A DNA stretch of 27,948 nt from contig JBPCNZ010000097.1 of NCBI GenBank assembly GCA_051000755.1, positions 1 to 27,948 on the forward strand, written 5' to 3'. The stretch is from JALZAH01 sp051000755 (GTDB lineage: Bacteria > Actinomycetota > Acidimicrobiia > Acidimicrobiales > Palsa-688). Of this stretch, positions 16,009 to 23,795 are shown in pieces; position 1 is the first letter of the stretch; each line of letters opens with the position of its first letter. The translations under genes were made by a program, and so were the position numbers. Below the pieces are notes generated by a model, which worked only from the letters and a program-made list of their open reading frames with translations, searched no databases and was not told the DNA's origin.

Positions 16009-16019
16009 CCTAGCTAGGA
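16009..16019 (+). promoter_or_regulatory. Palindrome and -10 box upstream of ahcY
   Basis: CCTAGCTAGG (16009-16018) is a perfect 10-bp palindrome. It overlaps TAGGAT (16014-16019), the best -10 candidate for ahcY. Transcription from it would begin near 16026 and leave a leader of roughly 130 nt. No -35 consensus is visible. The palindrome is a possible operator. Confidence 0.4.
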
Positions 16020-16154
16020 TGGAGCCAGCCTCGGCTGACCTGATGGGAAGGGCTAGACGGCCCCGGACCGGCGCCCCCCGCTCATCGACCCTCGGTCCAG
16101 GAGCGGCCCGACCGCGTCGCGCCGTGCGACGTCATCCCCCAGAGGAGCAGAATC
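16020..16154 (+). promoter_or_regulatory. Long structured 5' leader of ahcY
   Basis: Several stem-loops can be drawn by hand: AGCC/GGCT (16023-16036), GGGC/GCCC (16050-16063), GGACCG/CGGTCC (16065-16070 with 16093-16098), and a tight CGTCGC-gccgt-GCGACG hairpin (16115-16131). The last ends about 10 nt before the ribosome-binding site GAGGAG (16142-16147). Such a leader before an S-adenosylhomocysteine hydrolase gene recalls SAH- or SAM-sensing riboswitches. I could not match it to the SAH riboswitch consensus, so it may be a different RNA or simply GC-rich sequence. Confidence 0.35.
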
Positions 16155-17591
<1,437 letters not shown>

Positions 17592-17658
17592 GCCCCACCC
17601 CTTACTGAGCCCGTCCCCTGCCGGGGCGGCCGGAGTTGAGCCCGGTCGCCCCTGGTGC

Positions 17659-17664
17659 CAGGCT
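17659..17664 (+). promoter_or_regulatory. Leaderless-type -10 box of the acyl-CoA synthetase gene
   Basis: CAGGCT keeps the critical A and final T of a -10 box and lies exactly 6 nt before the ATG. No Shine-Dalgarno is present. It supports the start at 17671 over upstream in-frame codons. Confidence 0.35.
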
Positions 17665-17670
17665 CTGGCG

Positions 17671-19458
17671 ATGCGCGAGTTCTCGGTCCCGGCCCAGCCT
17701 GATGAGCCCGGTGACGCCAACCTGACCGACGCCATCTACCGCCTCGGCGTCGACGAACCGCAGACGGTCCTCTTCGCCGTGCCCGGCGGTGAGGGATGGG
17801 TGGACGTCACCGCCGGCGAGGCGTTGTCGCGGATCAGGGCCCTGGCCGGCGGGCTCGTCAATGCGGGCGTCGAACCAGGCCAGCGGGTAGCGCTGATGAG
17901 CGGCACCCGCCTCGAGTGGACGCTCTGCGATTACGCCATCGCCTCGGTGGGGGCGGTGACCGTCCCGGTCTACGAGACGAGCTCGGCGGAGCAGGTGGCG
18001 TGGATCCTCGCCGACAGCGAGGCGGTCGCCGCCGTCTGCGAGACCGACAGCCACGCCACCACCATCGCGGCCGTGCGTTCCGAGACGCCCGACCTCGGCG
18101 CGGTGTGGCAGATCGACCAGGGCGGCCTCGACGATTTGGCCCGCTCGGGCGCCGGCATCGACGCCGCCGTCATCGACCAACGCCGGGCCACCCTGACCCG
18201 ATCGAGTCTGGCCACGGTGATCTACACCTCCGGCACCACCGGGCGGCCCAAGGGATGCCAGCTCACCCACGGCAACTGCCTGAGCGACCTCCACGCCATC
18301 GTCCCCAACCTGCCGGACCTGTTCGGCCCCGAGGGGTCAACCCTGCTGTTCCTTCCCCTCGCCCACGTCTTCGCCCGGGCGGTCCAGATCGCGTGTGTGT
18401 CCAGCCGGACGAAGATGGCGTACTGCGGTGACACCAAGCGGTTGGTGTCGGACCTGCAGTCGTTCCGGCCGACCTTCCTCCTGTCGGTTCCCCGGGTGTT
18501 CGAGAAGGTGTACAACACGGCCAAGCAGCAGGCGGGCGGGTCGCCGACGACGGCCCGCCTCTTCGCCCTGGCCGAGGCGACCGCCGTGGCCTGGTCGCGC
18601 GCCACCACCGACCAGGCCGGCGCCTCCCCTCTCCTCCGGGCCCGCCACGCCCTCTTCGACCGGCTGGTGTACGCCAAGATGCGCGCTGCTGTGGGCGGAA
18701 ACATGCAGTACGCAGTGTCGTCCGGTGGGCCGCTCGGAGACCGCCTCGGTCACTTCTTCCGGGGGGCGGGCATCACCGTCCTGGAGGCCTACGGGATGAC
18801 CGAGTGCATCGCCGTGACCTTCAACTGGCCGCACGCCTTGCGGGTGGGCAGTGTCGGCCAGCCCGTGCCCGGCACGACCATCCGCATCGGCGCCGACGGC
18901 GAGGTCATGGCCCGGGGTCCGAGCATCTTCACCGGCTACTGGCACAATGACGCCGGCACCGCGGAGGCCTTCGACGGCGAGTTCTTGAAGACGGGGGACA
19001 TCGGCGAGCTCGACGATCGGGGCTTCCTGTGGATCACGGGCCGCAAGAAGGAGCTCATCGTCACCGCCGGGGGCAAGAACGTCGCTCCTGCCGTGCTGGA
19101 GGACCGCCTCCGGGCCCACGCCCTGATCAGCCAGTGCATGGTGGTTGGCGACGACCGGCCCTTCATCGCCGCTCTGGTCACCCTCGACGAGGATGCCTTC
19201 GGCCCGTGGTCCGCCGAGCACGGCAAGTCCGCAGCGGTGGCCGACATGGTCGATGACCGCGACCTCCGAGCCGAGATCCAACGGGCGGTCGACGACGCCA
19301 ACCTGGCCGTGTCGAAGGCCGAGTCCATCCGCTCCTTCACCATCCTGGGCCGCGACTTCACCGAGGAGAGCGGCGAGATCACCCCGACCCTCAAGCTGAA
19401 GCGCACTATCGTCGGGAAGAACCGAACGGCGGACATCGATGCCCTCTACGGGCCCTGA
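17671..19458 (+). CDS. Long-chain fatty-acid--CoA ligase (AMP-binding)
   Basis: A 595-residue member of the adenylate-forming superfamily, resembling the FadD15-type long-chain acyl-CoA synthetases of actinobacteria. It activates a fatty acid with ATP to an acyl-adenylate and then to acyl-CoA. Motifs: P-loop IYTSGTTGRPKG (about 186-197), LFLPLAHVFAR after it, AYGMTECIAVTFN (about 372-384), the adenylate-binding LKTGDIGELDDRGFLWITGRKKE (about 440-462), and GGKNVAP. The catalytic Lys in the C-terminal LKLKRTIV segment is present. Upstream in-frame sequence from 17545 overlaps ahcY, so I start at 17671. A truncated dehydrogenase remnant follows 38 bp downstream. Confidence 0.93.
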   Translation: MREFSVPAQPDEPGDANLTDAIYRLGVDEPQTVLFAVPGGEGWVDVTAGEALSRIRALAGGLVNAGVEPGQRVALMSGTRLEWTLCDYAIASVGAVTVPVYETSSAEQVAWILADSEAVAAVCETDSHATTIAAVRSETPDLGAVWQIDQGGLDDLARSGAGIDAAVIDQRRATLTRSSLATVIYTSGTTGRPKGCQLTHGNCLSDLHAIVPNLPDLFGPEGSTLLFLPLAHVFARAVQIACVSSRTKMAYCGDTKRLVSDLQSFRPTFLLSVPRVFEKVYNTAKQQAGGSPTTARLFALAEATAVAWSRATTDQAGASPLLRARHALFDRLVYAKMRAAVGGNMQYAVSSGGPLGDRLGHFFRGAGITVLEAYGMTECIAVTFNWPHALRVGSVGQPVPGTTIRIGADGEVMARGPSIFTGYWHNDAGTAEAFDGEFLKTGDIGELDDRGFLWITGRKKELIVTAGGKNVAPAVLEDRLRAHALISQCMVVGDDRPFIAALVTLDEDAFGPWSAEHGKSAAVADMVDDRDLRAEIQRAVDDANLAVSKAESIRSFTILGRDFTEESGEITPTLKLKRTIVGKNRTADIDALYGP

Positions 19459-19496
19459 GGAGACCGCCCGCCAGCGCGGACCCTAGGGTTCGGTCC

Positions 19497-19600
19497 ATGC
19501 GCGTCTCGGCGCTCGGCATGGGAAGCATGGGCCACGCGGTGGCCGAACGCTGCTGCGAGGTGGCCACCAGGTGGCGGTGTGGAACCGCTCCCCCGGTGGG
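19497..19600 (+). pseudogene. Frameshifted N-terminal stump of a 6PGDH/HIBADH-type dehydrogenase
   Basis: From the ATG at 19497 the frame reads MRVSALGMGSMGHAVAER, the Rossmann start (G-x-G-x-M-G) of 6-phosphogluconate/3-hydroxyisobutyrate dehydrogenase-like proteins. At about 19549 one base appears to be missing. In the next frame the family sequence resumes as LLRGGHQVAVWNRSPGG, including the expected V-W-N-R-S NADP-type turn. Homology stops near 19600 and no catalytic domain follows anywhere in the window. TAGGGT (19484-19489) lies 7 nt before the ATG, so the original promoter may survive. It is a dead gene fragment, or less likely a sequencing error plus an unrelated continuation. Confidence 0.75.
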
Positions 19601-19873
19601 TGCCCCGGGCCCGGCTTTTGGCCGAGTGGCCGCGCAGGCCAACCGAGGCCCGAACGGGCCATTCTTCCCGGTTCGGCATCGGTGGAGAGAGATCCATGGC
19701 CCCGCACGTGCGTCGTCGGGATGGTCGGGGTACACCGCATTTGCCAATCGAAAGACCACAGAAGCGGCGCCTGTCCGGCGATGTAGGACATCGTTCTCAA
19801 CGCGACGCGCGGTGTCACATATCACATAACCTTTTGGCCTAGACCTGTACGGCAACGAGGAAGGAGCCCACAA
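19601..19873 (+). other. Junction and upstream region of the molybdenum hydroxylase genes
   Basis: These 273 bp between the dehydrogenase stump and the large-subunit gene hold no recognisable gene. Composition shifts to clearly lower GC from about 19700 onward, unlike the coding regions. The last part contains the strand-reversed motif TGTGATATGTGACA (near 19810-19825) with a direct TGTGA repeat, and a GAGGAAGGAG ribosome-binding site just before the ATG. It probably holds the promoter of the two-gene operon; no clear -10/-35 pair can be named. Confidence 0.45.
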
Positions 19874-22279
19874 ATGCCGATCCACCGTCGTCCGCCCGGA
19901 TTTCATCTTGCCGCTAGCGATCTCGGGCCTGGAGATGGCTCGGGGGGCGTCTCCCGTCGCCGGTTCCTCGGCTACGTGCTGGCCGGGTCGACCGTGGTCG
20001 CCGCCGCCCCGCTGGGCTTGTCGCTGTTCGACACTCGGGAGGCGGCCGCCTCTATCCCCTCGCCGCCTCAGCTGGCCGACGTGGTGGACCTGACCGACAT
20101 CCTCTACTACGCAGCGCTGCCGACCGCCAACCTCATCACCGTAGTCGTCAACAAGAACGGCACGGCCAGCTTCGCTCTGCCCCGGGTGGAGTCGGGCCAG
20201 GGGATCACCACCTCGACGGCCATGCTGATCGCCGAGGAGCTGGACCTGCCGGTCCACAAGGTCCACGTGACCTTGGCCGACGCCCGCCCCGAGCTGGTCG
20301 CAAACCAGTTCACCGCCGGCTCCAGCACCACGACCGACACCTACACGGCCATCCGGGTGGCTGCCGCCCTGGCCCGCCAACAGTTGCTGCAAGCGGCGGC
20401 GATCGAGCTGGGCGAAGACATCGGCTCCCTGGAGACAACCGCCGGCAGCGTGATCGGGGCCACCGGCACCCTCTCCTACGGCGATCTGGCGACCAAGGCC
20501 GCCAGCCTCACGTCCAGCACCCAGTCGGTGACCCTCAAGCCCAACAGCCAGTTCAAGGTCATCGGCACGCCGCAGCGGCGCGTCGACGCCCTGGATGCGG
20601 TGACTGGCAAGAAGCAATTCACCCTCGACATCGATGTCCCCGGTGCGCTGCCCGCCATGGTCTGCCGTCCGCCGACCATCAACGGCACGGTGCAGTCCGT
20701 GCACAACGCCGCCGCGGTGAAGGCGATGTCGGGCATCACCGACGTGGTCAACATCCCCACCTTTGAGGGGGGTTCCGCGGTAGCGGTGGTGGGCCGGACC
20801 TTCGGCCAGTGCATCGACGCCGTGCGGGCGCTCCAGGTGAGTTGGGGAGGGGGCAGCGTGGACAACCAGTCGGACGCCACGGTGCACCAGCAGCTCAAGG
20901 CGGCCCAGCTCCCCTTCGCCCCCACCCTTCCGCTGGCCACGGTCGTCGACGCCGAGTTCACCTACTGGTCGAAGTCCAACAGCGCCCTGGAGCCTCAGAC
21001 GGCGATCGCCGACGTGCGGGCCAATGGTGCCACGATCTGGGCCGCCTGCCAGGCACCGATCCTGGTGAAGAGCGACGTGGCCGCGGCCACCGGGCTCCCC
21101 GCCAACGCCGTCACCGTGCACGTCACCCTCGGGGGCGGTGCGTTCGGGAGGCGCATGTTCTCCAATGTGATGGTCGAGGCGGCGCACATCTCCAAGGCGG
21201 CCGGCAAGCCGGTGAAGCTGATGTGGGACCGCACCGCCGAGTTCCGCTGGGGCCGCGTCCATCCCACGTGCATCAGCGCCATCAGGGCCAGCGTTCTCGG
21301 GGACAACGTGCTCACCTTCGAGCAGCGTCACACCAGCGTGGCCACCGACTACACCGAGGGCTTCGGCGAGGCGCTGACGGCGGCGGCCTCCAAGTTCCCC
21401 CTCCAGAACCTCCTCGAGTACTCGGAGGCCATCTACAACAGCACCGCCACCGTGCCCTACAACTTCGGGGTGGTCGACCAGACCCTGCTCGAGATCTTCA
21501 ACTACGACACGTTCCACACCTGCAGCGTGCGCAACCTCTACAGCCCGGACGTGACCTGCTCAGTCGAGCTTGTCGTCGACCAGTTGGCCAGGACCATGGG
21601 CAAGGACCCGTACCAGTTCCGACGCAGCTTCCTGAAGGACCCCCGTGGCATCGCGGTGCTGGACAAGGCCGCCCAGGTGGGCGGCTGGGGCCGTTCGCTG
21701 CCGGCCGGGGTGGCCCAGGGCATCGCCGTGCACAACGAGTACCACGGGTGGACGGCGTGCGTCTCGGAGATCGACACCCGCCCCCAGACGGTCAACCGGC
21801 CCGCAGGGAGCCTGGGGAAGCCGGACCCGAAGGCCCCGACCGTCACCGGGCCCCGGGTCAACCGCCTCACCTACGTCGTCGACGCCGGTCTGGCCATCAA
21901 CCCCCTCGGCCTGCAGGCCCAGATGATGGGCGGGTGCATGGACGGCATCGGCGAGGTCCTCACCCACAGCCTCCACCTGGTCAACGGCAACTACGAGGAG
22001 GGCAGCTGGGACCAGTACTTCTACACCCGGCAGTGGAACACCCCCCTCGAGCTCAACATCGTGGTGATGCCCCCCACCACGGGGGAGCCGGGCGGAGCCG
22101 GGGAGTTCGGCGTAGCGGCGTCCAAGGCGGCGACGGCCTGCGCCTTGGCCCGGGCCACGGGGACCATGCCCACCAGCTTCCCCGTCAACCACGACGGCCC
22201 GCTGCAGTTCGACGACGCCTACCCCAGGGTGCCTTCGCTGCCGCAGTCGCCGACCGACGGGCTCCAGCACAAGTACTGA
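19874..22279 (+). CDS. Molybdopterin-binding aldehyde/isoquinoline oxidoreductase large subunit, Tat-exported
   Basis: An 801-residue xanthine-oxidase-family molybdenum subunit of the IorB-like (isoquinoline 1-oxidoreductase beta) type. It begins with a twin-arginine signal: S27-R28-R29-R30-F31-L32, then a hydrophobic stretch ending in Ala residues near 58. The first core domain has ESGQGITTSTAMLIAEEL and NQFTAGSSTTTDTYT. The Mo-cofactor region has VTVHVTLGGGAFGRRMFSN. Glu744 in GGAGEFGVAASKAA occupies the place of the base-catalytic Glu of the family. Such enzymes hydroxylate N-heterocycles or oxidise aldehydes in the periplasm or cell-wall space. The substrate is unknown. AAGGAG lies 7 nt before the ATG. 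The 2Fe-2S partner follows 12 bp downstream; no cytochrome, FAD subunit or XdhC-like chaperone is nearby. Confidence 0.9.
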   Translation: MPIHRRPPGFHLAASDLGPGDGSGGVSRRRFLGYVLAGSTVVAAAPLGLSLFDTREAAASIPSPPQLADVVDLTDILYYAALPTANLITVVVNKNGTASFALPRVESGQGITTSTAMLIAEELDLPVHKVHVTLADARPELVANQFTAGSSTTTDTYTAIRVAAALARQQLLQAAAIELGEDIGSLETTAGSVIGATGTLSYGDLATKAASLTSSTQSVTLKPNSQFKVIGTPQRRVDALDAVTGKKQFTLDIDVPGALPAMVCRPPTINGTVQSVHNAAAVKAMSGITDVVNIPTFEGGSAVAVVGRTFGQCIDAVRALQVSWGGGSVDNQSDATVHQQLKAAQLPFAPTLPLATVVDAEFTYWSKSNSALEPQTAIADVRANGATIWAACQAPILVKSDVAAATGLPANAVTVHVTLGGGAFGRRMFSNVMVEAAHISKAAGKPVKLMWDRTAEFRWGRVHPTCISAIRASVLGDNVLTFEQRHTSVATDYTEGFGEALTAAASKFPLQNLLEYSEAIYNSTATVPYNFGVVDQTLLEIFNYDTFHTCSVRNLYSPDVTCSVELVVDQLARTMGKDPYQFRRSFLKDPRGIAVLDKAAQVGGWGRSLPAGVAQGIAVHNEYHGWTACVSEIDTRPQTVNRPAGSLGKPDPKAPTVTGPRVNRLTYVVDAGLAINPLGLQAQMMGGCMDGIGEVLTHSLHLVNGNYEEGSWDQYFYTRQWNTPLELNIVVMPPTTGEPGGAGEFGVAASKAATACALARATGTMPTSFPVNHDGPLQFDDAYPRVPSLPQSPTDGLQHKY

Positions 22280-22291
22280 TCAGAGGAGACC

Positions 22292-22768
22292 ATGCCGAAG
22301 CACACCTTCAAGCTCAACGGGAAGCAGGTCAGCGTGAACTGCCCCGACGACCTGCGCCTCCTGTGGGTCATACGCGACCTGCTCGGCGTCAACGGACCCA
22401 AATACGGGTGCGGCCTCGACGTGTGCAAGGCGTGCACCTGCCACATCAACGGGGATGCGTTCAACCCGTGCTCGGTGCCCGTCTCCCAGATCCAGCCGAC
22501 CGACGAGATCACCACCATCGAAGGCCTGCCCGCCACCGTCGGCAAACCCCTGCACCCGGTGCAGGAGGCGTGGATCGACCGCGACGTCCCCCAGTGCGGC
22601 TACTGCCAACCGGGCCAGATCATGATGGCCTCGGCCCTCATCAACCTGGTCCACTCCGAGGGGCGGAGCATCACCGACGAGGACTTGGACTCGATCCGCA
22701 ACGTGTGCCGCTGCGGCACCTACTACCGGATCCGGGAGGCCATCCAGCAGGCCGCGTCACAGATGTGA
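22292..22768 (+). CDS. 2Fe-2S subunit of the molybdenum hydroxylase
   Basis: A 158-residue small subunit of the IorA/CoxS type that carries electrons from the molybdenum centre. The N-terminal plant-ferredoxin-like cluster is bound by C40, C45, C48 and C60 (YGCGLDVCKACTC then NPCS). The second, helical-domain cluster uses C102 and C105 (PQCGYCQPGQIMM) and C139 and C141 (NVCRCGTYYRIREAI). The loop between the first two cysteines has Leu-Asp where the family usually has Gly residues. It has no signal peptide, so it is presumably exported folded with the large subunit, which carries the Tat signal. GAGGAG precedes the ATG. The order, large subunit first, is the reverse of the classic iorA-iorB order. 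Confidence 0.92.
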   Translation: MPKHTFKLNGKQVSVNCPDDLRLLWVIRDLLGVNGPKYGCGLDVCKACTCHINGDAFNPCSVPVSQIQPTDEITTIEGLPATVGKPLHPVQEAWIDRDVPQCGYCQPGQIMMASALINLVHSEGRSITDEDLDSIRNVCRCGTYYRIREAIQQAASQM

Positions 22769-22796
22769 GCCAGTGGCGCCCCGGCGTAGCCTCCGG

Positions 22797-22898
22797 GTGA
22801 TTCGGCACGAGCCCGAGCTGCACACCCACGACCTCTTCCGGTGCGGCACCTACCGCCGCATCAGGGAAGTCATCAAGGCCGGCGCCGCCAACCTGTAG
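22797..22898 (+). pseudogene. C-terminal remnant of a second 2Fe-2S subunit gene
   Basis: A 33-codon frame starting with GTG encodes a tail reading FRCGTYRRIREVIKAGAANL. It matches the end of the intact subunit just upstream (CRCGTYYRIREAIQQAASQM) and the family consensus. The first Cys of the CxC pair is Phe and everything upstream (both other cluster halves) is missing. The nucleotide match to the intact copy is strong over about 50 bp. It lies 28 bp after the intact gene's stop. This is most simply the scar of a duplicated or deleted paralogue. A TAGCCT box at 22787-22792 could still drive it, but a functional peptide is unlikely. Confidence 0.75.
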
Positions 22899-22911
22899 CC
22901 CGCCGGGCCCG

Positions 22912-23520
22912 GTGGGCCAAGCTGAAGCCGTGGCCAACCAGCTCAGCGGAGGGACCCGAGAGGCGGACAGGGTCGGCGTGTACCCCGGCACCTTCAACCC
23001 GCCCACCGTCGCTCACCTGGCCATAGCCGAGGCGGCCGCCGAGCAGGCCGGCCTGGGCCGCGTCGAGCTCATCATCTCCCTGGTCAGCCTGGGCAAAGAG
23101 CATCTGGACCGCCCCACCCCTTCCGAACGTCTCGAGGTCCTCCGGGCCGTCGCCGCCACCCGGCCGTGGCTCGGGGTCCGCACCACCGCCGACCAGCTCC
23201 TCGCCGACATCGCCGGCGGTGCCGATGCGGTCATCCTGGGCGCCGACAAATGGGCCCAGATCGTTGACCCGCGCTGGTACGAAGGTTCCACCGCCGCCCG
23301 CGATGACGCCCTCGAGCGGCTCCCGCTGATCCTCGTCGCCCCCCGGCCGCCCTTTCCCCTACCCCCCAATCGACCGGGACGGGTTCAGACCCTCCGCGTC
23401 GATCCCGGGCACCGGTCGGTGTCGTCGAGCGCGGCGAGGGCCGGGCGGCGAGCGTGGATGCTCGGCGAGGCCCATGCTTCGGGGCTGTGGCCGAGCGGGA
23501 ACGGCGGGCGGGATACGTGA
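22912..23520 (+). CDS. Nucleotidyltransferase, NadD-like cytidylyltransferase fold
   Basis: A 202-residue protein whose core is a HIGH-type nucleotidyltransferase domain. YPGTFNPPTVAHLAIAEAA matches GTFDPxHxGHL of nicotinate-nucleotide adenylyltransferases, but the (H/T)xGH motif is T-V-A-H. GADAVILGADKWAQIVDP matches the mid-domain G-x-D motif. SVSSSAARAG near residue 180 resembles the ISSTxIR motif that binds ATP phosphates. It may be a NadD paralogue or a nucleotidyltransferase for another substrate; I do not claim it is the essential NadD. The start is uncertain (GTG at 22912 or 22930), and no good ribosome-binding site is seen at either. The C-terminal 25 residues after the motif look poorly constrained. 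Confidence 0.75.
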   Translation: MGQAEAVANQLSGGTREADRVGVYPGTFNPPTVAHLAIAEAAAEQAGLGRVELIISLVSLGKEHLDRPTPSERLEVLRAVAATRPWLGVRTTADQLLADIAGGADAVILGADKWAQIVDPRWYEGSTAARDDALERLPLILVAPRPPFPLPPNRPGRVQTLRVDPGHRSVSSSAARAGRRAWMLGEAHASGLWPSGNGGRDT

Positions 23521-23539
23521 TCCCTCGGCGCCGGGGGGC

Positions 23540-23545
23540 TAACCT
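23540..23545 (+). promoter_or_regulatory. Leaderless-type -10 box before the small ORF pair
   Basis: TAACCT is followed by 7 nt (GCCCCGG) and an ATG at 23553. No Shine-Dalgarno intervenes. It also forms a stop codon in the frame that leads to the 54-residue protein, which excludes a longer start for that protein. Confidence 0.45.
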
Positions 23546-23552
23546 GCCCCGG

Positions 23553-23612
23553 ATGCGGAGCCTGGACCTTGTCTCCTCGAGCTGGCTCGGCGGGCCCTGC
23601 CAGGGACCGTGA
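23553..23612 (+). CDS. 19-codon leader ORF overlapping the next start
   Basis: ATG at 23553 begins a 19-codon frame (MRSLDLVSSSWLGGPCQGP) that ends in TGA at 23610-23612. The next gene's GTG start is at 23609-23611, so stop and start share the tetranucleotide GTGA, the classic geometry for translational coupling. The peptide resembles nothing I know. An alternative is that a one-base error splits one gene: the neighbouring frame over 23570-23608 reads LLELARRALPG straight into the 54-residue protein. Confidence 0.4.
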   Translation: MRSLDLVSSSWLGGPCQGP

Positions 23613-23773
23613 CCGAGCTCTACGCGGCTGCCGCCTGTCTGGTCGCGGCCCAGGTGCTCGGCATCTACGGACTGAAGACCCGGAAGGCCGATCTCGTCAT
23701 CGCCGTGTGCATGGTCGGGCTCCTCGTCGCCGGAGCCATCCTGGGCGTCAGCGGCGCACTCCACAAGCTCTGA
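23609..23773 (+). CDS. Small two-helix membrane protein (54 residues)
   Basis: GTG start, 54 residues. Two hydrophobic segments, at about residues 5-20 (YAAAACLVAAQVLGIY) and 29-49 (LVIAVCMVGLLVAGAILG), flank a basic loop, GLKTRKAD, and the protein ends GALHKL. By the positive-inside rule the loop faces the cytoplasm. I do not recognise the family. No Shine-Dalgarno precedes the GTG, so initiation probably depends on coupling to the overlapping 19-codon ORF. It converges on the second crotonase gene. An 11-bp tandem duplication covers its stop codon. Confidence 0.65.
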   Translation: MTELYAAAACLVAAQVLGIYGLKTRKADLVIAVCMVGLLVAGAILGVSGALHKL

Positions 23774-23784
23774 ACAAGCTCTGA
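23763..23784 (+). repeat. Perfect 11-bp tandem duplication across a stop codon
   Basis: ACAAGCTCTGA occurs at 23763-23773 and again immediately at 23774-23784. The first copy encodes the last residues and TGA of the 54-residue protein. The second copy lies in the 22-bp gap before the convergent crotonase. Just beyond, CTGAG/CTCAG (23781-23799) could form a weak hairpin. Confidence 0.85.
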
Positions 23785-23795
23785 GACCCGGCGGC

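Noticed and set aside
16020..16154. Canonical SAH riboswitch
   Set aside because: The conserved GAGGAGCGYUGC, AGGCUCGG and GCGCUC segments cannot be placed in the order required, so I left it as an unassigned leader.
19406..21517. 703-codon minus-strand open frame
   Set aside because: It is antisense to the molybdenum hydroxylase large subunit and has no domain.
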